Shown here in pieces: positions 16,789-26,060 of a stretch of DNA of 64,000 bases; position 1 is the first letter of the stretch, and each line of letters opens with the position of its first letter. The translations under genes were made by a program, and so were the position numbers. The notes below the pieces were generated by a model that searched no databases, was not told the DNA's origin, and saw nothing but the letters and a program-made list of their open reading frames with translations. The stretch comes from Paenibacillus sp. Soil766 (GTDB lineage: Bacteria > Bacillota > Bacilli > Paenibacillales > NBRC-103111). The DNA lies in NCBI RefSeq assembly GCF_001428105.1, contig NZ_LMSJ01000002.1:3163-67162 (forward strand), given 5' to 3'.

Positions 16789-16839
16789 CATTGGTTCAGT
16801 GCTGTTGAAGCGGGGACTGACTTTTGACTGAAATTTTGG

Positions 16840-16845
16840 TATAGT
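16840..16845 (+). promoter_or_regulatory. Extended -10 promoter for the Moco genes
   Basis: TATAGT with an upstream TGG gives an extended -10 element (TG-N-TATAGT), 40 nt before the MOSC gene. A plausible CTGACT lies at about -35. Confidence 0.5.
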
Positions 16846-16884
16846 AAGGGCAAAGAATCCTGTTCGGAATGAGGAGCATTTGCC

Positions 16885-17529
16885 ATGCAAATTACATCTA
16901 TCAATGTGGGGTTACCCCAGATTATAACTTATCAAGGTAAAGAGCTGACTACGGGGATTTATAAGAGACCGGTCAGCTCCTCTTTGTTTGTATCGAAGGT
17001 GCAAATAGACGGGGATGGGCAGGCGGATTTAACCGTACATGGCGGTGTTGATAAAGCCATCTGTGTATATCCAGAAGAGCACTATGCCTACTGGGAGAAT
17101 TTGAGGGGACATTCATTGGACGCCGCTACCTTTGGCGAAAATTTGACAGTCCTCGGCTTGCAGGAGCATGAGGTTTGTATTGGTGATCAATTTGCCATTG
17201 ACGAGGTTATTGTGCAGGTCTCACAGCCTAGGCAGCCTTGTCATAAGCTAGCAAAGCGCATGGATTGGCCAGAAGCAACGCTGCACGTTCAGGAAACGGG
17301 ATATACAGGTTATTATTTTCGCGTGCTGAAAGAGGGCTATATTTCACCTGATTCCAAGATGAAACTCATGGCTAGGGATGCAGCGGGTGTGACGGTTGCG
17401 TTCGCCAATCGGATTAAATATCACGATAAGTTCAATATCGATGCGATCAAAAGAGTACTTTCTGTAGATGCGCTTTCGGCCAGCTGGAAGCAATCGTTCA
17501 GGAAACGATTAGCTGAGCTTGAGGCATGA
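16885..17529 (+). CDS. MOSC-domain protein, YiiM type
   Basis: 214 residues. The MOSC core includes LTVHGGVDKAICVYPEEHY and the conserved Cys119 in QPRQPCHKL. MOSC domains bind the molybdenum cofactor as a persulfide or ligand at this Cys. YiiM-type proteins are molybdoenzymes that detoxify N-hydroxylated bases such as 6-hydroxylaminopurine. RBS GAGGAG precedes ATG. It overlaps mobA by ATGA, so the two are co-translated and Moco dependence is well supported by context. Confidence 0.92.
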   Translation: MQITSINVGLPQIITYQGKELTTGIYKRPVSSSLFVSKVQIDGDGQADLTVHGGVDKAICVYPEEHYAYWENLRGHSLDAATFGENLTVLGLQEHEVCIGDQFAIDEVIVQVSQPRQPCHKLAKRMDWPEATLHVQETGYTGYYFRVLKEGYISPDSKMKLMARDAAGVTVAFANRIKYHDKFNIDAIKRVLSVDALSASWKQSFRKRLAELEA

Positions 17530-18140
17530 TTACAGGTGTTATTCTTGCCGGGGGCTTGAATCGCCGCATGGGTGGAAAACACAAGGCCCTTCTACCTGTG
17601 CAAGGCGAAGCTATTCTTCTGAAACAATTGAAAGAAATGTCACGTGGATGCGAGCAAATCATTGTCGTGACCAATGACATTGAAATCCTTCAGCCGTTGC
17701 TCGTTGGGGTTAAGGATATTGAGGTGCAGTGTGTGAGTGACCATTATATCCAAAAGGGACCGCTGAGCGGTATTCACGCTGCCATGAAAGTCGCAAGCGC
17801 ATCTCATGTATGGGTTGTTGGCTGCGACATGCCTTTTATATCCGTAGATGCTGCAAAGGTGATGGCAGAACTGTGCCTCGAGTTGAATCTGGATGCGGTT
17901 ATCCCCGAGATAGAGGGCCGTCTGCATCCCCTGCATGGGATCTATGCAAGAGAAGTTGGGCCTGAAACCGAGCTGTTGCTGGGGCAACAGAATTACCGAT
18001 TGATGGGGCTGCTAGATCATTTAGATTGGCAGGCTGTGGATGGGGATTATTTTGCTCAACGAGGTCTACGAACGAATTTCGTTACCAATATTAATACACC
18101 CGAAGAATACGTTGTTATGTTAGATAATCTACCATTATAA
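17526..18140 (+). CDS. mobA: Molybdenum cofactor guanylyltransferase MobA
   Basis: 204 residues. The nucleotidyltransferase signature ILAGGLNRRMGGKHKALLPV near residues 6-25 and the metal-binding Asp in GCDMPF are intact. The family transfers GMP from GTP to molybdopterin to give the MGD form. Its presence suggests that at least one MGD enzyme exists in the genome, since sulfite-oxidase-fold enzymes themselves do not use MGD. Translationally coupled to the MOSC gene. Confidence 0.93.
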   Translation: MITGVILAGGLNRRMGGKHKALLPVQGEAILLKQLKEMSRGCEQIIVVTNDIEILQPLLVGVKDIEVQCVSDHYIQKGPLSGIHAAMKVASASHVWVVGCDMPFISVDAAKVMAELCLELNLDAVIPEIEGRLHPLHGIYAREVGPETELLLGQQNYRLMGLLDHLDWQAVDGDYFAQRGLRTNFVTNINTPEEYVVMLDNLPL

Positions 18141-18225
18141 TTCAATTTTCTGGAGAGAATGCTTAGAAATCTAGGATTTTGTCAGAAAATATGTCATAAT
18201 GGACAGAGAGAGAAGGTGAACTCCG

Positions 18226-19230
18226 ATGCCAAAGCTGCTATTGGATCGTTTTGGACGGATGCATGATTACCTGCGCATCTCAGTGACTGATCGTTGTAAT
18301 TTGCGTTGTGTATATTGTATGCCGGAAGATGGAATGGAATTTGAACCGGATGAGAAGCTGTTAACTTTTGATGAAATAACCGAGATTGTCCGAGTATTGG
18401 CTGGACTTGGCGTTCGCAAATTGCGATTAACTGGGGGAGAGCCGTTGGTCCGTAAAAACCTGGAGGTGCTAATCGGCAGGTTATCACAGATTCCCGGTAT
18501 CGAAGATATAGCATTGACTACGAATGGGATTTACTTTGCATCACGGGCTGAGAAGCTTCGTGCAGCAGGGCTAACTCGTGTAAATATTAGTTTGGATTCC
18601 TTGAGGGCAGATCGGTTCTCATTAATCACCCGTGGTGGTGATATCCGTCGCGTGCTGGCTTCCATTGAAGAAGCATATCGTGTAGGGATTACGCCGATTA
18701 AGCTGAACGTGGTGCTGATGAAAGGCATTAATGATGACGAGATTGCTGATTTCTTGCAAATGACGATTGATCGACCGATTCAAGTTCGATTTATTGAATA
18801 TATGCCTATCGGTCATCAAGACGAGGATTGGAAAAAGCGTTATGTATCCCTTACAACGGTTCTCGATCGCTGCAAGGAAATGGGTTGGGAAGCAACAGCT
18901 TCGAATGCGGTGTATGGCAACGGTCCAGCACAGAATTATCGCATTGAAGGGGCATTAGGCTCATTCGGTCTCATTCATCCGATTAGCGATCACTTCTGTG
19001 AAACTTGCAACCGGCTGCGCTTGACAGCAGATGGTAATATCAAGCCTTGCTTATACTGGTCAGACGAATTTAATGTGCGAAAATATATCGGAGATGATGC
19101 TGCGGTAGAAGACTTGTTCTTCCGAGCGCTGGATATTAAACCACAGAATCACGAGATGGCTCAGGCTTTGATGAATGCAGAGCAGTCACATACACCAACA
19201 CTTCGTCGAATGTCACAAATCGGCGGTTAG
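18226..19230 (+). CDS. moaA: GTP 3',8-cyclase MoaA
   Basis: 334 residues. Radical-SAM Cys motif C24-x3-C28-x2-C31, a GGEPL SAM motif, the C-terminal second cluster Cys set (CETCNRLRL and the Cys in IKPC) and the catalytic C-terminal GG (RMSQIGG) are all present. The enzyme performs the first step of Moco synthesis with MoaC. RBS GAAGGTGA precedes ATG. It lies 85 nt after mobA, probably in the same transcript or with its own promoter. Confidence 0.97.
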   Translation: MPKLLLDRFGRMHDYLRISVTDRCNLRCVYCMPEDGMEFEPDEKLLTFDEITEIVRVLAGLGVRKLRLTGGEPLVRKNLEVLIGRLSQIPGIEDIALTTNGIYFASRAEKLRAAGLTRVNISLDSLRADRFSLITRGGDIRRVLASIEEAYRVGITPIKLNVVLMKGINDDEIADFLQMTIDRPIQVRFIEYMPIGHQDEDWKKRYVSLTTVLDRCKEMGWEATASNAVYGNGPAQNYRIEGALGSFGLIHPISDHFCETCNRLRLTADGNIKPCLYWSDEFNVRKYIGDDAAVEDLFFRALDIKPQNHEMAQALMNAEQSHTPTLRRMSQIGG

Positions 19231-19260
19231 CTAACGGGCACAAGGAGGCATGGGAAGCAA

Positions 19261-20529
19261 GTGAGCAGCGAATTGAAGCTTAGGTTTGGCCGTAAAGTGG
19301 TCTCGGTCGATGAGGCAAGAGCCGCACTTTACGAATACGTTAAACCCACAGAGACGGAGACTGTTTCGCTTCCGACGTCTTTCCGCAGAATATTAGCAAA
19401 GGATATTTATGCGGATCATGCAGTGCCACATTTTCGCAGATCAGGCGTGGATGGGTATGCTGTACGCGCTCAGGATATCGCTGCCGCGAGTCCGGACAGT
19501 CCGATTGTGTTAGATGTTATTGAGAGAATTCCAAGCGGTACTGTACCGAAGTGTACGGTTCAAGCAGGGACGGCTGCTCGGATCATGACGGGGGCGCCTG
19601 TTCCAGATGGTGCGGACACTGTTGTAATGCTGGAGATGACGGATACCTTGCACGATGAGGCATTGTCATCATCGGATGTCAAGGTGAAGATTAAGAAAAA
19701 TGTACAAGCGGCAAGTAATATTACGCCGATTGCTGGAGAAGTTTCCCGCGGGGAGTTAGTAATCTCGAAGGGAACTCGGATTGGTCCAGGAGAAGCCGCG
19801 ATATTAGCGACTTTCGGGTTCTTCATGGTTGAGGTGTTCCGAAGGCCAAGAGTGGCTATTTTCTCAACAGGTTCAGAGCTCTTACAAGTCGAACAGGAAC
19901 TGCAACCAGGGAAAATACGTAACAGTAACAGTTACATGTTAGCGGCTCAAGTGGAAGCGAACGGGGGAGCAGCTTTCATCATGCCAGCCCTCTCGGATGA
20001 TCCTGAGCAGGTAGAAGCTGCACTTGAAGCTGTTCTGTCTAATGTCGATCTTATTCTGACTTCTGGCGGTGTCTCTGTTGGCGATTATGATGTGCTCGTT
20101 GATTTATTCGGTCGATTCGATGGTAAGCTATTGTTTAATAAAGTAGCAATGCGGCCAGGCACTCCAACGAGTGCTGCGTTATGGAAGGGCAAGCTGCTCA
20201 TGGCGCTGTCAGGTAATCCTGGTGCTTCGTTCGTAGGCTTCGAGCTATTCGCTAAGCCAATTATTAAGGCGATGTTAGGGAGCCAGCGCCCTGAGGCGGA
20301 AGAGTTAACAGCTTTCTTGGATGTTCCCTATGATAAACCCTCTGCATATCCGCGCTATATACGAGGGACCACACGGGTTGAGGCAGGGTGCTTATGGGTA
20401 AGACCAGCAGGCATTGATAAATCGAGCATTATGGTATCGATCAAAGATGCGGATTGTTTGATTTGGCTGCCAGCTGGGGGGCAGGGCTATCAGCGAGGCG
20501 ATAACGTAAAGGTGTTTACAACGCGATGA
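19261..20529 (+). CDS. moeA: Molybdopterin molybdenumtransferase MoeA
   Basis: 422 residues with typical MoeA blocks: SGVDGYAVRA, GAPVPDGADTVV, LTSGGVSVGDYDVL and MRPGTPTSAA followed by LSGNPGASFVGFE. It inserts molybdenum into adenylylated molybdopterin. GTG start at 19261, 12 nt after AGGAGG, slightly long. It follows moaA by 30 nt, so the two are likely co-transcribed. moaB, moaC, moaD and moaE are not in the window. Confidence 0.96.
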   Translation: MSSELKLRFGRKVVSVDEARAALYEYVKPTETETVSLPTSFRRILAKDIYADHAVPHFRRSGVDGYAVRAQDIAAASPDSPIVLDVIERIPSGTVPKCTVQAGTAARIMTGAPVPDGADTVVMLEMTDTLHDEALSSSDVKVKIKKNVQAASNITPIAGEVSRGELVISKGTRIGPGEAAILATFGFFMVEVFRRPRVAIFSTGSELLQVEQELQPGKIRNSNSYMLAAQVEANGGAAFIMPALSDDPEQVEAALEAVLSNVDLILTSGGVSVGDYDVLVDLFGRFDGKLLFNKVAMRPGTPTSAALWKGKLLMALSGNPGASFVGFELFAKPIIKAMLGSQRPEAEELTAFLDVPYDKPSAYPRYIRGTTRVEAGCLWVRPAGIDKSSIMVSIKDADCLIWLPAGGQGYQRGDNVKVFTTR

Positions 20530-20578
20530 CCTAAATGAACTTATCCTTTTATATGTAATACATAATACATGCTTTAAT

Positions 20579-20635
20579 GAAAAAGCCCGCTTGCTGAAGC
20601 TTCGAAATGAGAAGCTTCAGCAAGCGGGTTATTTT
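20579..20635 (+). terminator. Bidirectional terminator between moeA and the YjcZ gene
   Basis: A perfect 18-bp inverted repeat (20586-20603 with 20611-20628) and a 7-nt loop. T-rich flanks on both sides allow termination of moeA (+) and the YjcZ gene (-). Confidence 0.88.
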
Positions 20636-20653
20636 CTGAGGCGGAAGATGGTC

Positions 20654-20758
20654 TTAGTAGAAAGTAGCAAGAATGATGACTAACAGTACATAAAGAACAA
20701 GAATAACGCCTACAGAATTTCCGTATCCTGGCGTTCCACAACCAACTACAGCTGCCAT
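20654..20758 (-). CDS. YjcZ-family sporulation miniprotein (34 aa)
   Basis: 34 residues. A short N-terminus with Gly, Cys and Tyr (MAAVVGCGTPGYGNS) is followed by a hydrophobic helix (VGVILVLYVLLVIILA) and the ending TFY. It is the same family as the gene at 8992-9102 but is not a recent copy. RBS GGAGGGG lies 6 nt before ATG. It is missed by ordinary length cut-offs. Membrane or spore-coat association is expected for the family; the function is unknown. Confidence 0.8.
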   Translation of the reverse strand: MAAVVGCGTPGYGNSVGVILVLYVLLVIILATFY

Positions 20759-20870
20759 AAGTATCCCCTCCGGTTTTGATGTGATGTGGGTTAAACACTA
20801 TACAACATATGTAGGTGGGAACCCTGTTGATTGGACATTTGCCCTTATTCGATGGAACATTGACCTACAA

Positions 20871-20911
20871 AAAAAAGCTGCGCAAGAGTGTTTCCTCATG
20901 GCAGCTTTTTT
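20871..20911 (-). terminator. Terminator of the 3D-domain gene
   Basis: On the minus strand AAAAAAGCTGC pairs with GCAGCTTTTTT, and a run of T follows, just after the stop codon at 20917. Confidence 0.82.
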
Positions 20912-20916
20912 CTGAT

Positions 20917-21711
20917 TTAGTTGGGGATTTGATACACTTTAATCTTCTGGAACCCAAAGCTTCGCAACGATTTCCTTGAGCCTGGAATAAAGATGTCCAT
21001 TCGATTTCCTTTAATAGCACCGCCCGTATCTGTTGCGTAGACGTACATGCCGCCTTTAGGAAGGCCACTAAACGAATAGCCTTCAATATAAAGCTTTGTG
21101 CCAAGTGGAATGACGGAAGGATCAACAGCTACAGTGCCGATCTCTAGTGGGTTGCCCATGTAATCAAAGGCTCCATAGCCGCCATTCTCAGAAGGATCTG
21201 CCGAATAAGCTGTAGATTCAAATATTTGATAATCAGGTGCATGTTCCCCGCCATCTTTACTTAAGATAGCTAGATTACTGCTTGCATCCCACTGCACAGG
21301 TACGCCTGCGGCTGTGGAAAGAAAGCGAAGAGGCACATATACACGTCCATTTTGATACTGAGAAGCACCATCTAAGACGACCATTGAATCATCAATGCTA
21401 GCTTCTTTTTGCCCTGAAACTAAAGTAATCGTATGTTTGTCGTTATTTAGTGTTACCTTAATCTGACTGCCATCTTTCTGCCAATTCACCGTATATCCGA
21501 GCTTCTCCGTAACAAAACGAAGCGGGACCTGGGTCGTGTGGTTGCCATCCAAAAATGGCTGTGCATCAGGAAAATGGATCAGGTCATCATTGACTTGCAC
21601 TTTCACTGCCATTTCAGCCGCTTGGGCTGTTGTAAATGGGGAAAGAAAGCCGCCAGCCAACACTGTTAGTGAAACAGCAAGGCTAGTTAACCCTTTGATA
21701 AGCTTATTCAA
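20917..21711 (-). CDS. Secreted stalk-domain plus 3D-domain cell-wall protein
   Basis: 264 residues: signal peptide (cleavage near AQAAE, about residue 31), two copper-amine-oxidase-type stalk units (VPLRFVTEKLGYTVNW and VPLRFLSTAAGVPVQW), and a C-terminal 3D domain with the family Asp signature DTGGAIKGNRMD. 3D domains share the MltA double-psi barrel fold and are found in YuiC/YabE-type proteins acting on peptidoglycan, often in spores. TTG start preceded by AAGGAGG. The stalk units probably bind the wall or another polymer. Confidence 0.9.
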   Translation of the reverse strand: MNKLIKGLTSLAVSLTVLAGGFLSPFTTAQAAEMAVKVQVNDDLIHFPDAQPFLDGNHTTQVPLRFVTEKLGYTVNWQKDGSQIKVTLNNDKHTITLVSGQKEASIDDSMVVLDGASQYQNGRVYVPLRFLSTAAGVPVQWDASSNLAILSKDGGEHAPDYQIFESTAYSADPSENGGYGAFDYMGNPLEIGTVAVDPSVIPLGTKLYIEGYSFSGLPKGGMYVYATDTGGAIKGNRMDIFIPGSRKSLRSFGFQKIKVYQIPN

Positions 21712-22023
21712 TTGGTAATCCTCCTTCTTGAGCCTTCGAGGTTAGTTGACGGGTTCGGGAAGAAGGTTCTCCCTAGTCTGCTCCAAGCTGAAGCAAATAT
21801 TCACCCCAAGTATTTCGTCCCCCGTACCAGTGCCTTCATGGATGCACCAGACTCGGCTTCAAATATTTTAGCATTACCGGCATGCTTGGACAACAACCAA
21901 TATATGGTTATACCTTAACATACTAGACTTAGGTCTAGGTTCAAAAACAGTCGATAGTCGGTTTTAGAACCTCAGAAATTGAGCTACGATAAGAGTATGA
22001 TGAAGGATGAGGGGCGATTGAAC

Positions 22024-22689
22024 ATGAATAATAAGAACCGGGAAATTGATCCTACTAATATACTTGACCGTATTGGCAAAATGACTGAATCTGTCTGGCA
22101 CGAGACCATTGGTAAAATGAATCCTGGCTCTTATGATAGCAGCCAGATAGCTCAGCTTGAGGAGCGCTATGAGGACGCGCTGCAGGCAACGATTGCGCTG
22201 CGCAGTAACATCGCCCGAGCAGAAGAGATGGCGAAGCTCCGCGGCGAGCAGGCCGAGCTTGCGATGCGCGCTGGTGAAGAGGATCTCGCGCGGCTCGCAC
22301 TGCAAGAGAAGCTGCGCGAGGAAGCCGCGAGCGAGCACTACCGCGCGCAGTACGCGAGCAGCCAGGACCTGTGCCTGGCGCTCGCAGAGGAACTGCGCGG
22401 GCTGCGTGCGGGGCACGCAGCCGAGGATGTGCAGCCGCGCGGCGGGCTGCACGGCAAAGAGGCTCGCGACACGTGGCGCGAGCTGGAAATGACCGGCCGC
22501 GAGCTCGGCCGGGAAGCGATGCAGGGGCTCCGCGTGGCGGGCCGCCTGTCGAAAGAGACGCTGAAGGAAGCCGGCGGCAACCTTCAGCACGAACTGCGCT
22601 CGCTGCGCAGCAAGTTGCAGCACGATTGGCAGCAGGAGCAGCGTGCGCGCGACCAGCACGATCAGCACGATCCGCGCAACAGTAAATAG
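22024..22689 (+). CDS. PspA/LiaH-like coiled-coil protein
   Basis: About 221 residues, almost entirely predicted coiled coil. The central part (EQAELAMRAGEEDLARLAL) follows the core pattern of PspA/IM30 proteins, which coat stressed membranes. The usual amphipathic PspA N-terminus is not recognisable, and the chain ends in a His/Gln/Asp-rich tail. It is directly upstream of liaF-liaS-liaR homologues, which fits the LiaH role in B. subtilis. ATG 22024 is preferred to an upstream in-frame start at 21979 because GAGGGG lies 9 nt before it. Most of the gene is GC-rich (43 of 60 bases in 22321-22380), unlike its neighbours. Confidence 0.75.
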   Translation: MNNKNREIDPTNILDRIGKMTESVWHETIGKMNPGSYDSSQIAQLEERYEDALQATIALRSNIARAEEMAKLRGEQAELAMRAGEEDLARLALQEKLREEAASEHYRAQYASSQDLCLALAEELRGLRAGHAAEDVQPRGGLHGKEARDTWRELEMTGRELGREAMQGLRVAGRLSKETLKEAGGNLQHELRSLRSKLQHDWQQEQRARDQHDQHDPRNSK

Positions 22690-22818
22690 CCAGGATGGTG
22701 ACCTCCACGAAAGCAAACCCTTGCGCTATAAGGAATTGCATCTTGGAGGTCGTCCATTCTTATGGTATGCTAGGAATCGTATGACGAAAGAGAAATGGCA
22801 GCCAGAGGAGGTGCATCG

Positions 22819-23481
22819 ATGGGAGAAGAAACGAAAAATAACCGCAGCCGGAATACAGCGCTTGTGCTGATTGGAGCCGGTGTTTTTTTGCTTCTGGAAC
22901 GTACCATAGGCTTTTTTCCCATTTTGGCCGTAATCCTTATATTGCTGGGCATTCATCGTGTTCGTTCACGCAAAGAGCGCAAGGGTTATGTGTTGATGGG
23001 GGTTGGTGCTGTCATTTTATTTGGTGATCATCTCACCATTGTCATCTCTGTTGTATTGATTTCATTAGGTTTATTTTTCATTAGATCTAAGCAGGTCCAC
23101 AAGGATGATACGTATACCCAAAAGCAGAAAATTGTTGACAGTGTTCGCCTAGGCCGAGAGCCATGGATTCAACGGAATACCTCGACTTGGTACTTGGTGG
23201 GGGAAACGTATATGGATCTTTCAATGGCCATTCTAGAACAAAAAGAAACGACAGTTATCCTACAGGGTGTTGTAGGAGATATTGATATAAAGGTACCTGA
23301 TGATATCGGCGTTTCCGTTACAGCTTCTGTCATGCTAGGTCAGCTTCAAATCGCGGAAGAAAAAGAGTCAGGTGTGATGAACAAAGTCGTTTGGCAATCG
23401 CAGAATTATCAACATTGCGACCATCGGGTGAAACTCATACTCTCTTTCATCGTAGGAGATATCAAGGTCAAAGTATTGTAA
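22819..23481 (+). CDS. liaF: LiaF-like membrane protein
   Basis: 220 residues. About four hydrophobic segments fill the first 95 residues, followed by a soluble C-terminal domain ending in FIVGDIKVKVL, as in LiaF/YvqF. LiaF inhibits LiaS in the absence of envelope stress. ATG 22819 was chosen because AGAGGAGGTG sits 5 nt upstream. It lies in an operon with liaS (25 nt gap). Regulation by envelope-active antibiotics is inferred from the family. Confidence 0.88.
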   Translation: MGEETKNNRSRNTALVLIGAGVFLLLERTIGFFPILAVILILLGIHRVRSRKERKGYVLMGVGAVILFGDHLTIVISVVLISLGLFFIRSKQVHKDDTYTQKQKIVDSVRLGREPWIQRNTSTWYLVGETYMDLSMAILEQKETTVILQGVVGDIDIKVPDDIGVSVTASVMLGQLQIAEEKESGVMNKVVWQSQNYQHCDHRVKLILSFIVGDIKVKVL

Positions 23482-23506
23482 CTTTCTTTAGGGGGTTCTT
23501 CACCAA

Positions 23507-24562
23507 GTGGATGGCTACAAACGACGATTAACGAACATGATCTGGCGCAGCATGGGGGAAGCCATCCTTTTTAGCTTCGCCGTTTTTGGAGCAATGCTGT
23601 ATTTTCTGAATTCAAGTCATTTGATTGAGCCCTTCACCAGCTGGCAGCAGGGGGTCAAGTTCTCGTTTATGGCCTTATTGATTCTGGGTATCATTGGGGC
23701 AGTGTTCGGTTACTGGAACAGCTCTAAGGTAACACGCAGGCTGGAGCCGATGATGGAGACGATGATTTTATTAGAAAAGGGAACATTTGCCCGAGAAGGC
23801 TTTCAAAACGGGGATGATGATGAGATTGGACGTTTAGGCGAACAACTCGGCCGTATTATGAAGCGATGGGAAGAGCAAGTGACCTCCCTTCAGAGGCTGT
23901 CGAATAGTAATGCTGAGCTTACCGAGAAAGCTAAGCTTTCCGCGGTTATTGAAGAGCGCCAGCGATTGGCGCGCGAGCTGCATGATGCGGTAAGTCAGCA
24001 ATTGTTTGCTATATCTATGACAGCTACGGCTGTTGGACGGACATTGGATAAAGACTTTGAGAAAGCGAAGCGGCAGATTCATCTTATTGAAGAGATGGCT
24101 TCCGTCGCTCAATCCGAAATGAGAGCCTTGTTGCTGCATCTGAGGCCGATCCATCTCGAAGGGAAACGACTGTCAGAGGGACTCGTTGAGCTCTTGAAGG
24201 AGCTAGCGGCTAAGGTTCCAATGGCAATCAGCTGGGATATGGATGAGGAAATCCGCTTGAACAAAGGAATCGAGGATCATTTATTCCGAATTGTACAAGA
24301 GGCGCTTTCGAATGCCCTGCGTCACTCTAAGGCGAATAAGCTGGAAGTGAAGTTGCTGCATCGATCAGACGGCATCCGATTAGTGATCCGCGATGACGGT
24401 GTTGGTTTTGAGCTGGATGCGAAGAAGCTGACTTCATACGGCATCGTGTCCATGAAAGAACGCGTGAACGAAATCGGTGGTTCGGTGGATATTATTACAG
24501 CGCCAGAACGAGGTACACGTATCGAGATCCGAGTGCCAATCTTAGCAACCGAACCTCAATGA
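23507..24562 (+). CDS. liaS: LiaS-like sensor histidine kinase
   Basis: 351 residues. Two transmembrane helices (about 18-36 and 52-70) with a short external loop, a HAMP-like segment, HisKA_3 with phospho-acceptor His159 in ARELHDAVSQQ, and HATPase (ALSNALRHSKA, DDGVGF). Matches NarL-partner kinases of the LiaS/VraS group that sense cell-wall stress inside the membrane. GTG start behind AGGGGG. The next gene is its response regulator. Confidence 0.92.
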   Translation: MDGYKRRLTNMIWRSMGEAILFSFAVFGAMLYFLNSSHLIEPFTSWQQGVKFSFMALLILGIIGAVFGYWNSSKVTRRLEPMMETMILLEKGTFAREGFQNGDDDEIGRLGEQLGRIMKRWEEQVTSLQRLSNSNAELTEKAKLSAVIEERQRLARELHDAVSQQLFAISMTATAVGRTLDKDFEKAKRQIHLIEEMASVAQSEMRALLLHLRPIHLEGKRLSEGLVELLKELAAKVPMAISWDMDEEIRLNKGIEDHLFRIVQEALSNALRHSKANKLEVKLLHRSDGIRLVIRDDGVGFELDAKKLTSYGIVSMKERVNEIGGSVDIITAPERGTRIEIRVPILATEPQ

Positions 24563-24599
24563 TCGAGAATGAGCATCGTACATAGAGAGGAAGAAGCGA

Positions 24600-25247
24600 A
24601 TGGACGACACCTTAATCAAAGTACTACTTGTCGATGATCATGAAATGGTCAGAATTGGACTTGCGGCTGTTCTAGGGACGGAAGATGGGATTGAGGTCGT
24701 TGGCGAAGCGAGCAATGGCCACGATGGCATTCGTTTAGCCCAGGAATATCGTCCTGATGTGGTACTGATGGACCTTGTTATGGAAGGTATGGACGGCATT
24801 GAAACGACAAGGAATTTATTGCAGCTATACCCTGATTGTAAGGTCATTGTATTGACTAGCTTCTTAGATGATGAGAAAATGTATCCTGTTATTGAAGCGG
24901 GTGCCTTCAGTTATTTATTGAAAACCTCGCGTGCTTCCGAAATTGCGCAAGCGATTAGAGCCGCGGCCAAAGGGCAATCGATTCTGGAGTCGCAGGTAGC
25001 TTCAAAAATCATGAATCGCTTCCGTCAACCGAAGCCGGCTGCAGAGCCGCATGAGGAGCTAACGGAACGCGAGATGGAAGTGCTCCGCTTGATCGCGAAG
25101 GGCAAATCGAATCAAGAGTTGGCTGATGATTTATTCATTGGCGTGAAGACGGTGAAATTCCACGTCACCAACGTTCTATCCAAGCTTGGCGTAGAAGATC
25201 GCACGCAAGCGGCGATTTATGCCTTTAAGCACGGACTGGCGGAATAA
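24600..25247 (+). CDS. liaR: LiaR-like NarL-family response regulator
   Basis: 215 residues: receiver domain with Asp58 (LMDLVMEG) and a C-terminal LuxR-type helix-turn-helix (LTEREMEVLRLIAKGKSNQE, then GVKTVKFHV). It is the third gene of the LiaFSR set, 37 nt after the kinase. In relatives it activates its own operon and the PspA-like gene; here it probably controls the promoter before 22024. Confidence 0.93.
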   Translation: MDDTLIKVLLVDDHEMVRIGLAAVLGTEDGIEVVGEASNGHDGIRLAQEYRPDVVLMDLVMEGMDGIETTRNLLQLYPDCKVIVLTSFLDDEKMYPVIEAGAFSYLLKTSRASEIAQAIRAAAKGQSILESQVASKIMNRFRQPKPAAEPHEELTEREMEVLRLIAKGKSNQELADDLFIGVKTVKFHVTNVLSKLGVEDRTQAAIYAFKHGLAE

Positions 25248-25265
25248 GGCAAGGGAGCGATAAAT

Positions 25266-25814
25266 TTGAATGTAGTCAAACAGATTTGGAGCTGGTTTGG
25301 TTCCATTGCAATTTCCTTTGTATTAGTCGTCTTTCTAGGTGTTTTTGTATTTCAATCTACGAGAGTTAGCGGCCATTCGATGGATCCGACTTTGCATGAT
25401 AGCCAGCGAGTGTATGTGTCGAAATTGTCGCATACCTTTCACTACGAGCCTAATTATGAAGACATTGTCATTATCGATTCTAGGGTTGAGATGAAACGGA
25501 CTTTTAAACATGATTTGTTGGACAGCCCATTACTCAGCTTATTTGTTCGAGGCGATGATAAGCATGTATGGATCAAGCGTGTGATCGGGAAGCCAGGGGA
25601 TCAGCTTGAGCTTAAGGATAATCAGATGTACCGAAATGGCGAGTTGTTGAATGAGTCTTACATCAACGAGGAAATGAGAGCAAACGGGAACAAAAAGTGG
25701 ACCGTTCCGGCTGATCATATTTTCGTGATGGGGGATAATCGGAACAATAGTATGGATAGCCGCGTCATTGGCTTCATTCCTGTTGATCATGTGTTAGGTA
25801 AGAAGCTATTTTAA
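25266..25814 (+). CDS. lepB: Type I signal peptidase
   Basis: 182 residues with one N-terminal transmembrane helix (about 12-30). The catalytic dyad is Ser38 in VSGHSMDPTL and Lys104 in VWIKRVIGKPGD, and the GDNRNNSMDSR box is near the end. It removes signal peptides from secreted proteins. TTG start 18 nt after liaR, behind AGGGAG, so it is probably read through from the lia operon. An insert of about 15 residues between the dyad boxes is a modest variation. Confidence 0.94.
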   Translation: MNVVKQIWSWFGSIAISFVLVVFLGVFVFQSTRVSGHSMDPTLHDSQRVYVSKLSHTFHYEPNYEDIVIIDSRVEMKRTFKHDLLDSPLLSLFVRGDDKHVWIKRVIGKPGDQLELKDNQMYRNGELLNESYINEEMRANGNKKWTVPADHIFVMGDNRNNSMDSRVIGFIPVDHVLGKKLF

Positions 25815-25821
25815 TTAGAAG

Positions 25822-25868
25822 AGGCTGTATCGCCCGTAGATGATTCTACTTGGGGATACAGCCTTTTT
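25822..25868 (+). terminator. Terminator after signal peptidase
   Basis: AGGCTGTATC (25822-25831) pairs with GATACAGCCT (25855-25864), followed by TTTT. It ends the lia-lepB transcript. Confidence 0.85.
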
Positions 25869-26060
25869 GTATGAGACTGAATAAGGAAGAGCCTGAGTCG
25901 GCTGGAAGAAGCTTGAAAAGGCTTGAATAAGCTTGCTTTGCGCTTTAGATGTAAAAAATACAGTTAAATTAATCGGAATTAGCTGGAATCCGCGAATAGA
26001 TGGAAAATGTACATTTAATTCTCCACTTTTGGTGGAAATGAAGGAGATGTGGGGCCCCGC

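Noticed and set aside
22055..22741. Long antisense open frames over the PspA-like gene, and a 147-codon overlapping frame at 15909-16355
   Set aside because: High GC removes stop codons by chance. These frames have Arg/Ala-rich low-complexity products and no RBS.
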